A stretch of 21,534 nt of DNA from JACJWR01 sp044326505 (GTDB lineage: Bacteria > Actinomycetota > Actinomycetes > S36-B12 > UBA10799), in assembly GCA_044326505.1 (NCBI GenBank), contig JBIRBF010000021.1:1-21534 (forward strand), in the 5' to 3' direction. Positions 14,160 to 21,023 of the stretch are shown here, piece by piece (the stretch's first letter is position 1; every line of letters begins with the position of its first letter). Under the pieces are notes generated by a model. It saw only the letters and a program-made list of their open reading frames with translations. It did not search any database and was not told where the DNA came from. The position numbers and the translations under genes were made by a program.

Positions 14160-14774
14160 ATGACGATGAGTCGGGACGTGAAACAGACGGTGGAGATCGA
14201 CCCGCAGACGGGCGGATGGGTGAAGCTCGCCGAGGGTGAGAAGATCCGAGTCGTCGATGTCGCGGGCCAGCAGGTCGCGGACCTCTTCGCCGTAGCGAGT
14301 GACGAGTTCGACAAGTGGCTCAGCACATCGACCTCGCGCGGCGTGGCGTGGAAACTGTTCCCCGGCGTGGGAGACCGCTTCTTCACAACGGAATTCGTGC
14401 CGCTCCTGACCTTCGAGGCTGACGACAGTCCCGGCGTGCATGACATGCTCTTCAGCGTCTGCCGGCCCGAGATGTATGCCTCGCTCGGGGCGCCTTTGCC
14501 TCATCCGAGCTGCCACGAGAACTTCCGACTGGCCGCGTCGCAGTTCGGCTGGCACCCGGCGGAAGTGCCGGATCCGGTCAACTTCTTCCAGCGCACCGCC
14601 ATCGGCGCCGACAAGTCCTTGACTCCGCTGCCCGCCCCCACCAAGGCCGGAGACTCGGTGACGCTGCGGGCCGAGCGCGACCTGTACGTCGTGGTGACGG
14701 CCTGCTCTATGGACGTCGAACCGATCAACGGCGACGAGTGCACCGGCCTCCGGCTGGAGGTACTCGCGGAGTAG
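14160..14774 (+). CDS. DUF1989 / urea-carboxylase-associated family protein
   Basis: A 204-residue protein that matches the DUF1989 layout: IRVVDVAGQQVADLFA near the N-terminus, a GDRFFTTEFVPLLTF middle strand, HDMLFSVC, then a Cys/His cluster HPSCHENFRLA (about 117-127), PDPVNFFQ, GDSVTLRAERDLYVVVTACSMD and a final NGDECTGLRLEV. The family occurs beside urea carboxylase and allophanate hydrolase genes as putative accessory proteins; the Cys and His residues suggest a metal site. None of those partner genes is in this window. Start: ATG at 14160 has GGAG 7 nt upstream; ATG at 14166 is a close alternative. Transcribed alone; its stop lies 54 bp from the end of a convergent gene. Confidence 0.85.
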   Translation: MTMSRDVKQTVEIDPQTGGWVKLAEGEKIRVVDVAGQQVADLFAVASDEFDKWLSTSTSRGVAWKLFPGVGDRFFTTEFVPLLTFEADDSPGVHDMLFSVCRPEMYASLGAPLPHPSCHENFRLAASQFGWHPAEVPDPVNFFQRTAIGADKSLTPLPAPTKAGDSVTLRAERDLYVVVTACSMDVEPINGDECTGLRLEVLAE

Positions 14775-14828
14775 ATGGGGTAGGTGGCACCGACCAACGA
14801 TGAGCCCGCGCGGATGCCGTCGGAGCCC

Positions 14829-16121
14829 CTAGCCCGTCGCCTTCTTCGGACCCTGACCTGGTGCCACGGCATCAGCCACCGCCGCGAACGTCGTCCAACT
14901 CGAGCTGCCGTAGCTGTCGGCGTCGGCGAATGCGGCCGGCAGGTACGTCATCGCCACCGAGACGGTCAGCTTCTCCGACGGCAGGTAGCCGCTGGTGGAG
15001 GCGAGGCCTGCGAAGCTTGCGTTCTGGGCCAGCCACGGCCCGAGCCGCCAGATGCCCAGGCCGTAGGACATGGCTTCGGTGTTCGGCCGGCAGGACGAGC
15101 AGACCCCCGTCGGATCCTTAGTGCCAAAGCCGACCAGGTTCGGGCCGGTTTGCGCCTCGTACATCTCCTTGGACACCTGAGAACCGGAACCGACGATCTC
15201 CATCGATGACGTCATATCCGTGATCGTCGTCGTGATGACCGCCCCCTTGGCGGTCGTCCACGACGGGTTCCAGTAGGTGGCTTCCTCGTAGAAGGGCGTT
15301 CCGGGAGGGACGTTCAAGTACTCGGCCCGCTCCGAGGTGAACGAGTGCAGGGCCGGTTCGGGGATGGCCGGTGTGCCGCCATTGCTTCCCGTCTGCGTGA
15401 GCTTCATCGGTTCGAGCACATACTCGGCCATCACATCGGCCATCGGCTTCCCGGTGATCTGCTCCAACACCTTCGCCAGGATCACGTAGTTGGTGTGGCT
15501 ATAGCCCCAGTTGGTGCCGGGTGCGAACTGCTCCGGACCGTTGAGGCCCAGCGCGATTAGTTCGTCGTCGCTCCACTGCCGGAAGGGGTCGCGGTCGGAA
15601 CTGGCGAGCATCTCGGGTTGGTAGACGTAGTCCGCGTAGCCGGACGTCATGTTCAGCAGGTTCTTGATCGTGATCTGGTCCGCGCGTGGGTAGTCGGGGA
15701 ACCATGTCGACAGCTTGTCGTCGAGCGAGACCTTCTTGGCGTCCACCAGTTTCGCGAAGATCTCGCCGATGTACATGAACCCGAACGCGCCGCTGCGGAA
15801 GTGCATGTCGGGCGTGGCGGGAACTCCCGTCATGGACTCCCCCGTGGCCGCGGTGTAGACGTCCTGGCCGTCCTTGGTCACCCGCACGATGAGGGCCTTC
15901 AGATTGTTGGCGGCCATGGCGTCATCGACGGCCTTGCCGATGGCTGCTTTCGTGGCCGTGTCCGCGGTCCCGGAGGGAACCGTGGAGCCGGCTGAGGTCG
16001 GCTCGGAATTGCTGCCGCCGGCGGAACAGCCACTCACAATGGAGCACGCCGCGATCAGGGCGACGACAGTCGCACCAGCGGCCGAGCGCTTCCGCGACGT
16101 GCCCCCAGAGAGCGTGGCCAC
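14829..16121 (-). CDS. Beta-lactamase-fold lipoprotein with lost catalytic motifs (probable pseudoenzyme)
   Basis: A 430-residue lipoprotein with a signal peptide ending in lipobox VSGC (Cys32) and a Ser/Thr/Gly-rich linker. The overall order of segments matches class C/serine-hydrolase proteins: LSTWFPDYPRADQITIKNLLNMTSG, GTNWGYSHTNYVILAKVLEQITG and EYVLEPMKLTQTG. The catalytic motifs are changed: the expected FRxGSxxK reads FRSGAFGF, giving Ala112 and Phe115 for Ser and Lys; YSN reads YSH (Tyr207, His209); and the HxG region reads AGLASTSGY. It should not acylate by the usual route and may bind peptidoglycan or protein partners instead. CSSC near residue 350 may form a disulfide. The start is GTG at 16121, with GGAGG 4 nt upstream; earlier in-frame codons run into the tRNA gene. 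Confidence 0.85.
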   Translation of the reverse strand: MATLSGGTSRKRSAAGATVVALIAACSIVSGCSAGGSNSEPTSAGSTVPSGTADTATKAAIGKAVDDAMAANNLKALIVRVTKDGQDVYTAATGESMTGVPATPDMHFRSGAFGFMYIGEIFAKLVDAKKVSLDDKLSTWFPDYPRADQITIKNLLNMTSGYADYVYQPEMLASSDRDPFRQWSDDELIALGLNGPEQFAPGTNWGYSHTNYVILAKVLEQITGKPMADVMAEYVLEPMKLTQTGSNGGTPAIPEPALHSFTSERAEYLNVPPGTPFYEEATYWNPSWTTAKGAVITTTITDMTSSMEIVGSGSQVSKEMYEAQTGPNLVGFGTKDPTGVCSSCRPNTEAMSYGLGIWRLGPWLAQNASFAGLASTSGYLPSEKLTVSVAMTYLPAAFADADSYGSSSWTTFAAVADAVAPGQGPKKATG

Positions 16122-16125
16122 GAAA

Positions 16126-16130
16126 CCTCC
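16126..16130 (-). promoter_or_regulatory. Ribosome binding site GGAGG that decides the lipoprotein start
   Basis: On the minus strand GGAGG-TTTC-GTG places a full Shine-Dalgarno core before the GTG at 16121. The longer open frame from 16256 overlaps the tRNA and is rejected. Confidence 0.7.
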
Positions 16131-16213
16131 GTCGGTCGGTAGTCCAGACTGGTGAACGCGGGCTGCCTGGTCATCCTGTCCGTACATATGCGCGGGTCGG
16201 AAACCTATTGGTG

Positions 16214-16290
16214 TGGGGTGAGTGACGGGACTCGAACCCGCGACATTCGCGACCACAACGCGACGCTCTACCAGACTGAGCTACACCCAC
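16214..16290 (-). tRNA. tRNA-His (anticodon GTG), CCA end encoded
   Basis: The minus strand folds into a full cloverleaf: acceptor GTGGGTG pairing with CACTCAC (one G-T pair), D arm GCTC/GAGC, anticodon stem TCGCG/CGCGA with loop TTGTGGT giving anticodon GTG, T arm GCGGG-TTCGAGT-CCCGT, discriminator C73 and encoded CCA. The base before the acceptor is G (16291), the G-1 identity element of histidine tRNA, opposite C73. Divergent from pxpA. Total 77 nt. Confidence 0.97.
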
Positions 16291-16379
16291 CACGGCGCAA
16301 GCGCACCGCTGCCAGCCCGCAGGCGGACCGGCGCAGAGCAGTCTACGCCAGCACCGTTCCCGCGCGGCAGCGGACTGCC

Positions 16380-16385
16380 TATCCT
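16380..16385 (+). promoter_or_regulatory. Candidate -10 hexamer (TATCCT), leaderless start of pxpA
   Basis: TATCCT ends 6 nt before the ATG at 16392, and no Shine-Dalgarno sequence is present. Confidence 0.5.
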
Positions 16386-16391
16386 GATCTC

Positions 16392-17180
16392 ATGTCGGGT
16401 CGCCCGGATCACGCGCCTGCGGCGCCCCGCCGGTTCGACCTGTCCAGCGACGTGGGCGAGCGGCCCGGACCCGACGGACTCGCCGCCGACGCCGCGCTGC
16501 TCGACATCGTGACCAGCGCCAACGTGGCCTGCGGCGGCCATGCTGGCGATGCCACTTCGATGACGGCGCTGTGCGAACTCGCAGTCGAGCGGGGCGTCGC
16601 CATCGGAGCCCAGGTGTCCTATCTGGACCGCGAGGGCTTCGGTCGGCGCCGCCTGGACGTCCCACCGCGCATCCTGGCAGAGCAGCTGCGCGAGCAGTGG
16701 GGGGAACTCAACGCGGCAGCGGCAGCCGCCGGCGCACGCGCGGACTACCTGCGCCCGCACGGCGCCCTGTACAACACCGCCCTCGTCGACGACGAGGTCG
16801 CGTTGGCCGTGCTCGACGCCGCTCCCCCTGCCACCCGGGTGCTCTGCCTGGCGGGCACCGCCCTCGCCGGCGCCGCGCAGCACCGGGGCAACCCGGTGAC
16901 CACGGAGGTCTTCGCCGACCGCGCCATCACGCCCAATGGCCTGCTCGTCCCCCGCGACCGGCCCGGCGCAGTAGTCGCCGATCCTGCCGCAGTGCAGGAG
17001 CGCCTCGTTGAATGGGCCGTCACCGGCACCCTCACAGCGATCGACGGCAGCCGGGTGCGCATCGTCGCGGAGTCGATCTGCATCCACTCCGACACCCCGG
17101 GGGCCCTTGCCGCGGCGAGCGCCCTGCGCGCGGCGCTGGAACAGGCCGGGGCCGTCATTCGGCCTTTCGCGCAACCATGA
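16392..17180 (+). CDS. pxpA: 5-oxoprolinase subunit A (LamB/YcsF family)
   Basis: A 262-residue protein of the PxpA family, part of the ATP-dependent PxpABC enzyme that opens 5-oxoproline to glutamate in the cytosol. Conserved segments are present: ANVACGGHAGD (about 42-52), GAQVSYLDREGFGRR (GAHPSYPD-type), LRPHGALYN (about 119-127), EVFADRAITPNG and ICIHSDTPGAL. The N-terminal family motif, normally DLNCDxGE, reads DLSSDVGE (residues 16-23), so the usual Asn and Cys are Ser, a noticeable deviation. The ATG at 16392 was chosen because of the -10-like hexamer 6 nt upstream and because the family start lies close to it; the longer frame would include the tRNA. Its stop overlaps the pxpB start (ATGA). 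Confidence 0.92.
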   Translation: MSGRPDHAPAAPRRFDLSSDVGERPGPDGLAADAALLDIVTSANVACGGHAGDATSMTALCELAVERGVAIGAQVSYLDREGFGRRRLDVPPRILAEQLREQWGELNAAAAAAGARADYLRPHGALYNTALVDDEVALAVLDAAPPATRVLCLAGTALAGAAQHRGNPVTTEVFADRAITPNGLLVPRDRPGAVVADPAAVQERLVEWAVTGTLTAIDGSRVRIVAESICIHSDTPGALAAASALRAALEQAGAVIRPFAQP

Positions 17181-17779
17181 GGTTCCACCAGTACGGCGAG
17201 CACGCGGTCCTGATCGACACCGCGCCAGGCCTGAGCCACCTCGTCGCGGCCGAGGCCCGCCGCACGTTCGGCGCCGGCCTGCTCGACGCCGTGCCCACTG
17301 CCGCGTGCGTACTGCTCGACTTCGCGCGACCGACCAGCGCCGAGCAGGTCGCCGCAGTCCTGCCCGCGCCCGATAACGCCGCCGCGGGGCCCGCGGACAG
17401 TGCGGCCGTCACAATCCAGGCGGACTTCGACGGACCCGACCTGGCCGAGGTCGCAGCCGCCGCAGATTGCTCGCCGGAGCGTGTGGTCGAACTGCTCACC
17501 GCCGTCGAACTCACGGTGGAGTTCTGCGGGTTCGCTCCAGGCTTCGCCTACCTGATCGGCCTACCCGAGGTGCTGCACCTGCCGCGCAGGGCCACTCCGC
17601 GTACCCGCGTGCCTGCTGGGTCGGTAGCACTCGCGGCAGGCTACGCGGCCGTCTACCCAGCGGACTCTCCCGGTGGATGGCACCTGGTGGGGCGCACGCG
17701 CACGGCGCTCTTCCGGCCCGACCGCGACCCGCCAGCACTGCTGCAGCCGGGCATGAGGGTGCGCTTCGATCAAACGTAG
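17177..17779 (+). CDS. pxpB: 5-oxoprolinase subunit B (KipI-like)
   Basis: A 200-residue protein of the PxpB/KipI family. Diagnostic segments are RFHQYGEHAVLID at the start, VELTVEFCGFAPGFAYLIGLPEVLHLPRR (about 113-141) with the conserved GFxPGFxYL, and the C-terminal RVPAGSVALAAGYAAVYPADSPGGWHLVGRT. With PxpA and PxpC it forms the 5-oxoprolinase; in Bacillus the PxpB homologue KipI also inhibits the KinA kinase. The ATG overlaps the pxpA stop by four bases (ATGA), which shows translational coupling. It is slightly short in the N-terminal half compared with the usual 210-240 residues, which may be normal variation. Confidence 0.92.
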   Translation: MRFHQYGEHAVLIDTAPGLSHLVAAEARRTFGAGLLDAVPTAACVLLDFARPTSAEQVAAVLPAPDNAAAGPADSAAVTIQADFDGPDLAEVAAAADCSPERVVELLTAVELTVEFCGFAPGFAYLIGLPEVLHLPRRATPRTRVPAGSVALAAGYAAVYPADSPGGWHLVGRTRTALFRPDRDPPALLQPGMRVRFDQT

Positions 17780-17804
17780 GAATCCGGGCAGGCGCCACCC
17801 GACC

Positions 17805-17810
17805 TATGCT
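17805..17810 (+). promoter_or_regulatory. Candidate -10 hexamer (TATGCT), leaderless start of pxpC
   Basis: TATGCT ends 6 nt before the GTG at 17817, in a 37-bp gap after pxpB. It may be an internal promoter that makes pxpC on a leaderless transcript. No -35 is obvious. Confidence 0.4.
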
Positions 17811-17816
17811 CGCCAG

Positions 17817-18725
17817 GTGACGCGTCGCCAGATCGAGCTGCTCCAGGTGCCGGCGCAGGCGATCTTCGTCGATGGCGGGCGCCCCGGTTGGGCGCACCTG
17901 GCCATCACTCGTGCCGGGCCGTACGACCAGAGCGCGTACGAGCGAGCCAACCGCCTGGTCGGCAACCTGCCGGGCGCCGCCGCCGTGGAGTACGTGCTCG
18001 GCCCGCTGAATCTGCGCACCGCGGTCGCCTGCAACCTTGCCGTGTGTGGGGTCGGCGCCTCGGTCCGCGTGACGGCAGAGCACCGCACCCGCCACTACGG
18101 CACCGAGGAGTCCGTGGCGGTCCCCGCGGACGCCGAGATCACCATCGGAGTCGCCCGCCACGGCGTGCGCGGGTACCTGGCTGTGCGCGGGGGTTTCGCC
18201 GCCGAACGAGTGCTCGGCTCACGCTCCCGCGACACCCTCGGGGCCCTCGGACCCGCGCCCCTGCAACCCGGCGATGTGGTGGGGATCGAGGACGCGACCG
18301 GCGGCTACCCGTCGGCCTCGTGGCTGCCCGTCGAGCATGGTGCGCACGGCCCGAGCGACCCGCGGTCCCCCACTTCGCTGCCGTTGCTCCCCGCGCCGCG
18401 CGACAGCGCCCTGCGCCTCCCTCGGGCGGACCTTGCCGCGCTCACATGGACGGTGTCGCCGGACTCGGACCGCGTGGGCATGCGGCTGAGCGGCGCGTCG
18501 CTGCCGGTGACGGCGGCGACGGGCTCCGAGCCGCTGGTGCGGGGCGCCGTGCAGGTACCGCCGGACGGCAGACCCGTCATCATGGGGCCGGACCACCCAA
18601 CGACTGGTGGCTATCCCGTCATCGGGGTCGTGGCCCGCGACGCCTGGGACGTCCTGGCGCAGTTGCGTCCCGGCGACGCCGTCCGCCTCGTCCCGCTCAC
18701 CGGGCGGACCCGACCGACCGCTTAG
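17817..18725 (+). CDS. pxpC: 5-oxoprolinase subunit C (KipA / biotin-dependent carboxylase-like)
   Basis: A 302-residue protein of the PxpC/KipA family. It opens with QAIFVDGGRPGWAHLAITRAGPYDQSA (family VxDxGRxGxxxxGVxxSGAxD), then GYLAVRGGF (about 122-130), SRSRDTLGALG, and SPDSDRVGMRLSG. The ending has the signature GPDHPTTGGYPVIGVV (about 262-277). Same strand as pxpAB, 37 bp after pxpB. The GTG at 17817 is preceded by a TANNNT hexamer but no Shine-Dalgarno sequence. The stop codon TAG (18723-18725) is also the first half of the -10-like hexamer of orn. Confidence 0.92.
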   Translation: MTRRQIELLQVPAQAIFVDGGRPGWAHLAITRAGPYDQSAYERANRLVGNLPGAAAVEYVLGPLNLRTAVACNLAVCGVGASVRVTAEHRTRHYGTEESVAVPADAEITIGVARHGVRGYLAVRGGFAAERVLGSRSRDTLGALGPAPLQPGDVVGIEDATGGYPSASWLPVEHGAHGPSDPRSPTSLPLLPAPRDSALRLPRADLAALTWTVSPDSDRVGMRLSGASLPVTAATGSEPLVRGAVQVPPDGRPVIMGPDHPTTGGYPVIGVVARDAWDVLAQLRPGDAVRLVPLTGRTRPTA

Positions 18726-18728
18726 AGT
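18723..18728 (+). promoter_or_regulatory. Candidate -10 hexamer (TAGAGT) of orn, overlapping the pxpC stop codon
   Basis: TAGAGT begins with the pxpC stop TAG and ends 7 nt before the orn ATG at 18736, with no Shine-Dalgarno sequence. It suggests orn has its own leaderless transcript. Confidence 0.5.
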
Positions 18729-18735
18729 TTCCGTC

Positions 18736-19341
18736 ATGACCGATGGCCCAATCGTGTGGATCGACTGCGAGATGACGGGTCTCGACACGGTGAACGACGC
18801 CCTTGTCGAGATCGCCGTGATCGTCACCGACGCCCAGCTCAACCCGCTCGACGAGGGGATCGACATCATCATCGCCCCGCCCGCGGAGGCGCTGGTGGAT
18901 ATGGACGAGGTCGTCGTCAACATGCACACTGCCTCGGGCCTGCTCGAGGCGCTCGCGGATGGCACGACGCTGGCCGCGGCCGGCGCGCAGGTCCTCGACT
19001 ACGTGCGCCGCCACGTGCCCGAGCCGCGCAAGGCGCCGCTAGCCGGGTCAAGCGTGCACGTGGACCGGATCTTCCTGGCCCGCGACCTGCCCGAACTCGA
19101 CGCCCACCTGCACTACCGGATCATCGACGTCTCCAGCATCAAAGAGCTGGTGCGCCGCTGGTACCCGCGGGTGTACTTCAACGCACCGGCCAAGACCGGC
19201 GGCCACCGGGCGCTCGGCGACATCCTGGACTCGATCCGGGAGCTGCGCTACTACCGCGAGACGGTGTTCGTCGACGAGCCCGGGCCGGCCACTGCGGATG
19301 CGAAGAAGGCGGCGGCTCGGGTGGCGGCTCCTACCACTTGA
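18736..19341 (+). CDS. orn: Oligoribonuclease
   Basis: A 201-residue DEDDh 3'-5' exonuclease. The family motifs are all present: WIDCEMTGLD with D10 and E12, the TDAQLNPLDEGID strand, SSVHVDRIFLARDLPELDAHLHYRIIDVSSIKEL with D110, and KTGGHRALGDILDSI with H157 and D162. Orn cuts the last dinucleotides of RNA decay and converts pGpG, the product of EAL enzymes, to GMP, so it completes c-di-GMP turnover with the enzymes at 3574-10834. Start ATG 10 bp after the pxpC stop. In Actinobacteria orn is often next to tRNA-His; here pxpABC lies between them. An Ala-rich tail (about 190-201) is typical. Confidence 0.96.
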   Translation: MTDGPIVWIDCEMTGLDTVNDALVEIAVIVTDAQLNPLDEGIDIIIAPPAEALVDMDEVVVNMHTASGLLEALADGTTLAAAGAQVLDYVRRHVPEPRKAPLAGSSVHVDRIFLARDLPELDAHLHYRIIDVSSIKELVRRWYPRVYFNAPAKTGGHRALGDILDSIRELRYYRETVFVDEPGPATADAKKAAARVAAPTT

Positions 19342-19352
19342 GTGTGCCCCGT

Positions 19353-20723
19353 CTAGGAGCACTTCATGAAGCGGTTTGCCTGTGTGCAGCGCAGCGCCAT
19401 GCCGCCCCCGACCGTCTCGAAGTCGACCGCCCAGCCCGTGGCCTTGCGGTTGAGCACCGTGTAGCCGAAATCCGACTTGAGTTGGCCCTGGACCACGGTA
19501 GCCCCAGCAATGGTGGTGCCCGCGTAGTCTGCGTCCTTGCTCATCTTTGCGGCCCCGCCGCCGCCGGAAATCACCTGTGTCGGCCGGTGTGCGAACGAGA
19601 AGTACCCGAGCCCGTGGATATGCCCGGACACAACCATTTCCACCCCAGGCAGGGTGTCCCCCACCGCGGTCGCCACGGCCTGCATGGTGAGGTTGATCGT
19701 CTGAGTTCCCGTCCCTGCGGGTTGCTCGAGCCAGATGGGCCGGTGCAGTAGCAGGAACGAGGTGGGGCTCGGCCCCGAGGCTGCCAGCGACAGCGCCGAC
19801 TTCATCAGGGGGGTGTAGGTACTCACCTGTTTGGCATCGACCTTGTCGTCCTTGGCGTCCGAGTCGTCGAACACCACGAAGCGCTGGTCCCCAGCGTCCA
19901 CGGCGTAAGGAGGCAGGAAGTTGTCGCACGACCCCGGCGTGTACGCCCCAGCGGCGAAGAGCCGGAGAAATGCGTCCCCCGCCATCTGGCAGGTCTCATG
20001 ATTGCCCCGCATGAAGATCCACGGCGCCGTCCCCAGCGACGAGCGGTAGGGCCTGAAGAAATCCGCCTCCATGGTGGCCCACGTGGGTCCGTAGGGGCTT
20101 CCACCGCACTTCGCCAGGTCCGCCTGGGGACACTGCACCATGCGGTAGTAGTAGTCACCGGTGTGGATGATCAACTTGGGGGCGAGCTGGGCGATCTCCC
20201 CCGACACTGGTTGGGCGGGCCAGGTGGCAGTGCTGTTGCAGTCCTGCATGGGCTTGGGGGGCTCGAGGCGGCAACCTGAGTCGCCGACGATGGCCACGCT
20301 GTCGAGCTTGGCGCCCTTGGCCAGTGGTACCGGCAGGGTGAAGCCACCCACATTGATGGATGTCGCCGGTGATGTGAGCACCTGTTCGCACACGACGACG
20401 GGGAAAGCCGCACCGCCCGCGGCTGCCCTCACGGGCATCGGGGACGCCTTGCCGTTGACCGTGATCGTCGGGCAGGTGGTGTTGGACGATACGGACCGCA
20501 CGGACACCTTTCCGCCGTCTATCAGCTGGACCCAGGCGTAGTTCGACCCACCGGTGCCCAACTGCGCCGCGGTGGATGGCGTGGCCGAGTTGGTGTCCGT
20601 GGTGCAGCCGGTGGCCCCGAGCAGCGCCGTCACAGCCACAGCGCTCGCCGCGGTCGTTCGCCGCCACTGCCCACCGCGGAACCCGGCCAATTTGTGCCTG
20701 GCAGCCACAAGGCGACCTGCCAT
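19353..20723 (-). CDS. Exported calcineurin-type metallophosphoesterase
   Basis: A 456-residue secreted protein. The N-terminus has a twin Arg (R21-R22) before the hydrophobic run TTAASAVAVTALLGATGC, so it is a Sec or Tat signal, possibly with a weak lipobox at Cys40. After a beta-rich region with several Cys come the metallophosphoesterase motifs in order: IVGDSG (metal Asp), IIHTGDYYY, FMRGNHETC (GNHE at 19995-20006), FLLLHRPIW and VVSGHIHGLGYF (GHxH). All metal ligands except the first His of the usual DxH are visible. The substrate is unknown; such enzymes hydrolyse phosphate mono- or diesters outside the cell. The start at ATG 20723 is a choice: ATG 20780 with GGAG 10 nt upstream would add 19 residues. 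It converges with orn, 11 bp between stops. Confidence 0.85.
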   Translation of the reverse strand: MAGRLVAARHKLAGFRGGQWRRTTAASAVAVTALLGATGCTTDTNSATPSTAAQLGTGGSNYAWVQLIDGGKVSVRSVSSNTTCPTITVNGKASPMPVRAAAGGAAFPVVVCEQVLTSPATSINVGGFTLPVPLAKGAKLDSVAIVGDSGCRLEPPKPMQDCNSTATWPAQPVSGEIAQLAPKLIIHTGDYYYRMVQCPQADLAKCGGSPYGPTWATMEADFFRPYRSSLGTAPWIFMRGNHETCQMAGDAFLRLFAAGAYTPGSCDNFLPPYAVDAGDQRFVVFDDSDAKDDKVDAKQVSTYTPLMKSALSLAASGPSPTSFLLLHRPIWLEQPAGTGTQTINLTMQAVATAVGDTLPGVEMVVSGHIHGLGYFSFAHRPTQVISGGGGAAKMSKDADYAGTTIAGATVVQGQLKSDFGYTVLNRKATGWAVDFETVGGGMALRCTQANRFMKCS

Positions 20724-20741
20724 GCCCCTGCCTTCAGGTAG

Positions 20742-20758
20742 CCCGCCGGAGCGGCGGG
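20742..20758 (-). other. 7-bp GC hairpin in the leader or extreme 5' coding end of the phosphoesterase gene
   Basis: CCCGCCG (20742-20748) pairs fully with CGGCGGG (20752-20758) around a 3-nt loop. If translation starts at 20723 the hairpin ends 18 nt upstream of the ATG and could influence initiation; if at 20780 it is coding. Confidence 0.4.
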
Positions 20759-21023
20759 GCAAGAGGCTCGTCACTGGCATGAGATCACGGCTCCAATACG
20801 GTAACTGCAGTGCCGCGAGCATAGGTGGGCCCTGGCCGACGCGCGATGCTCGCACGCCGCGAGCAGCCGGACCGGCTTGATCGGCACGTACCTCGGCCAG
20901 GCGCGGCGCCCTCATCCATGGTCGACACCTGGCCACCTGCCCGTCACGGGTCCAAGGTCCATGCACGGGTAGCCTGAACAAGCCGGCGGCCAGTGAGCGG
21001 CCGTCGCTGAAGGGGGTAGGCAC

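Noticed and set aside
16122..16256. An N-terminal extension of the degenerate lipoprotein starting at 16256
   Set aside because: The extension translates the 3' half of the tRNA-His gene (SSPVTHP is a typical tRNA translation); the GGAGG-GTG start at 16121 precedes a normal signal peptide.
16152..16391. An N-terminal extension of pxpA through the tRNA on the plus strand
   Set aside because: It crosses the tRNA on the opposite strand and has no family similarity; the start at 16392 fits the family and the -10-like hexamer.
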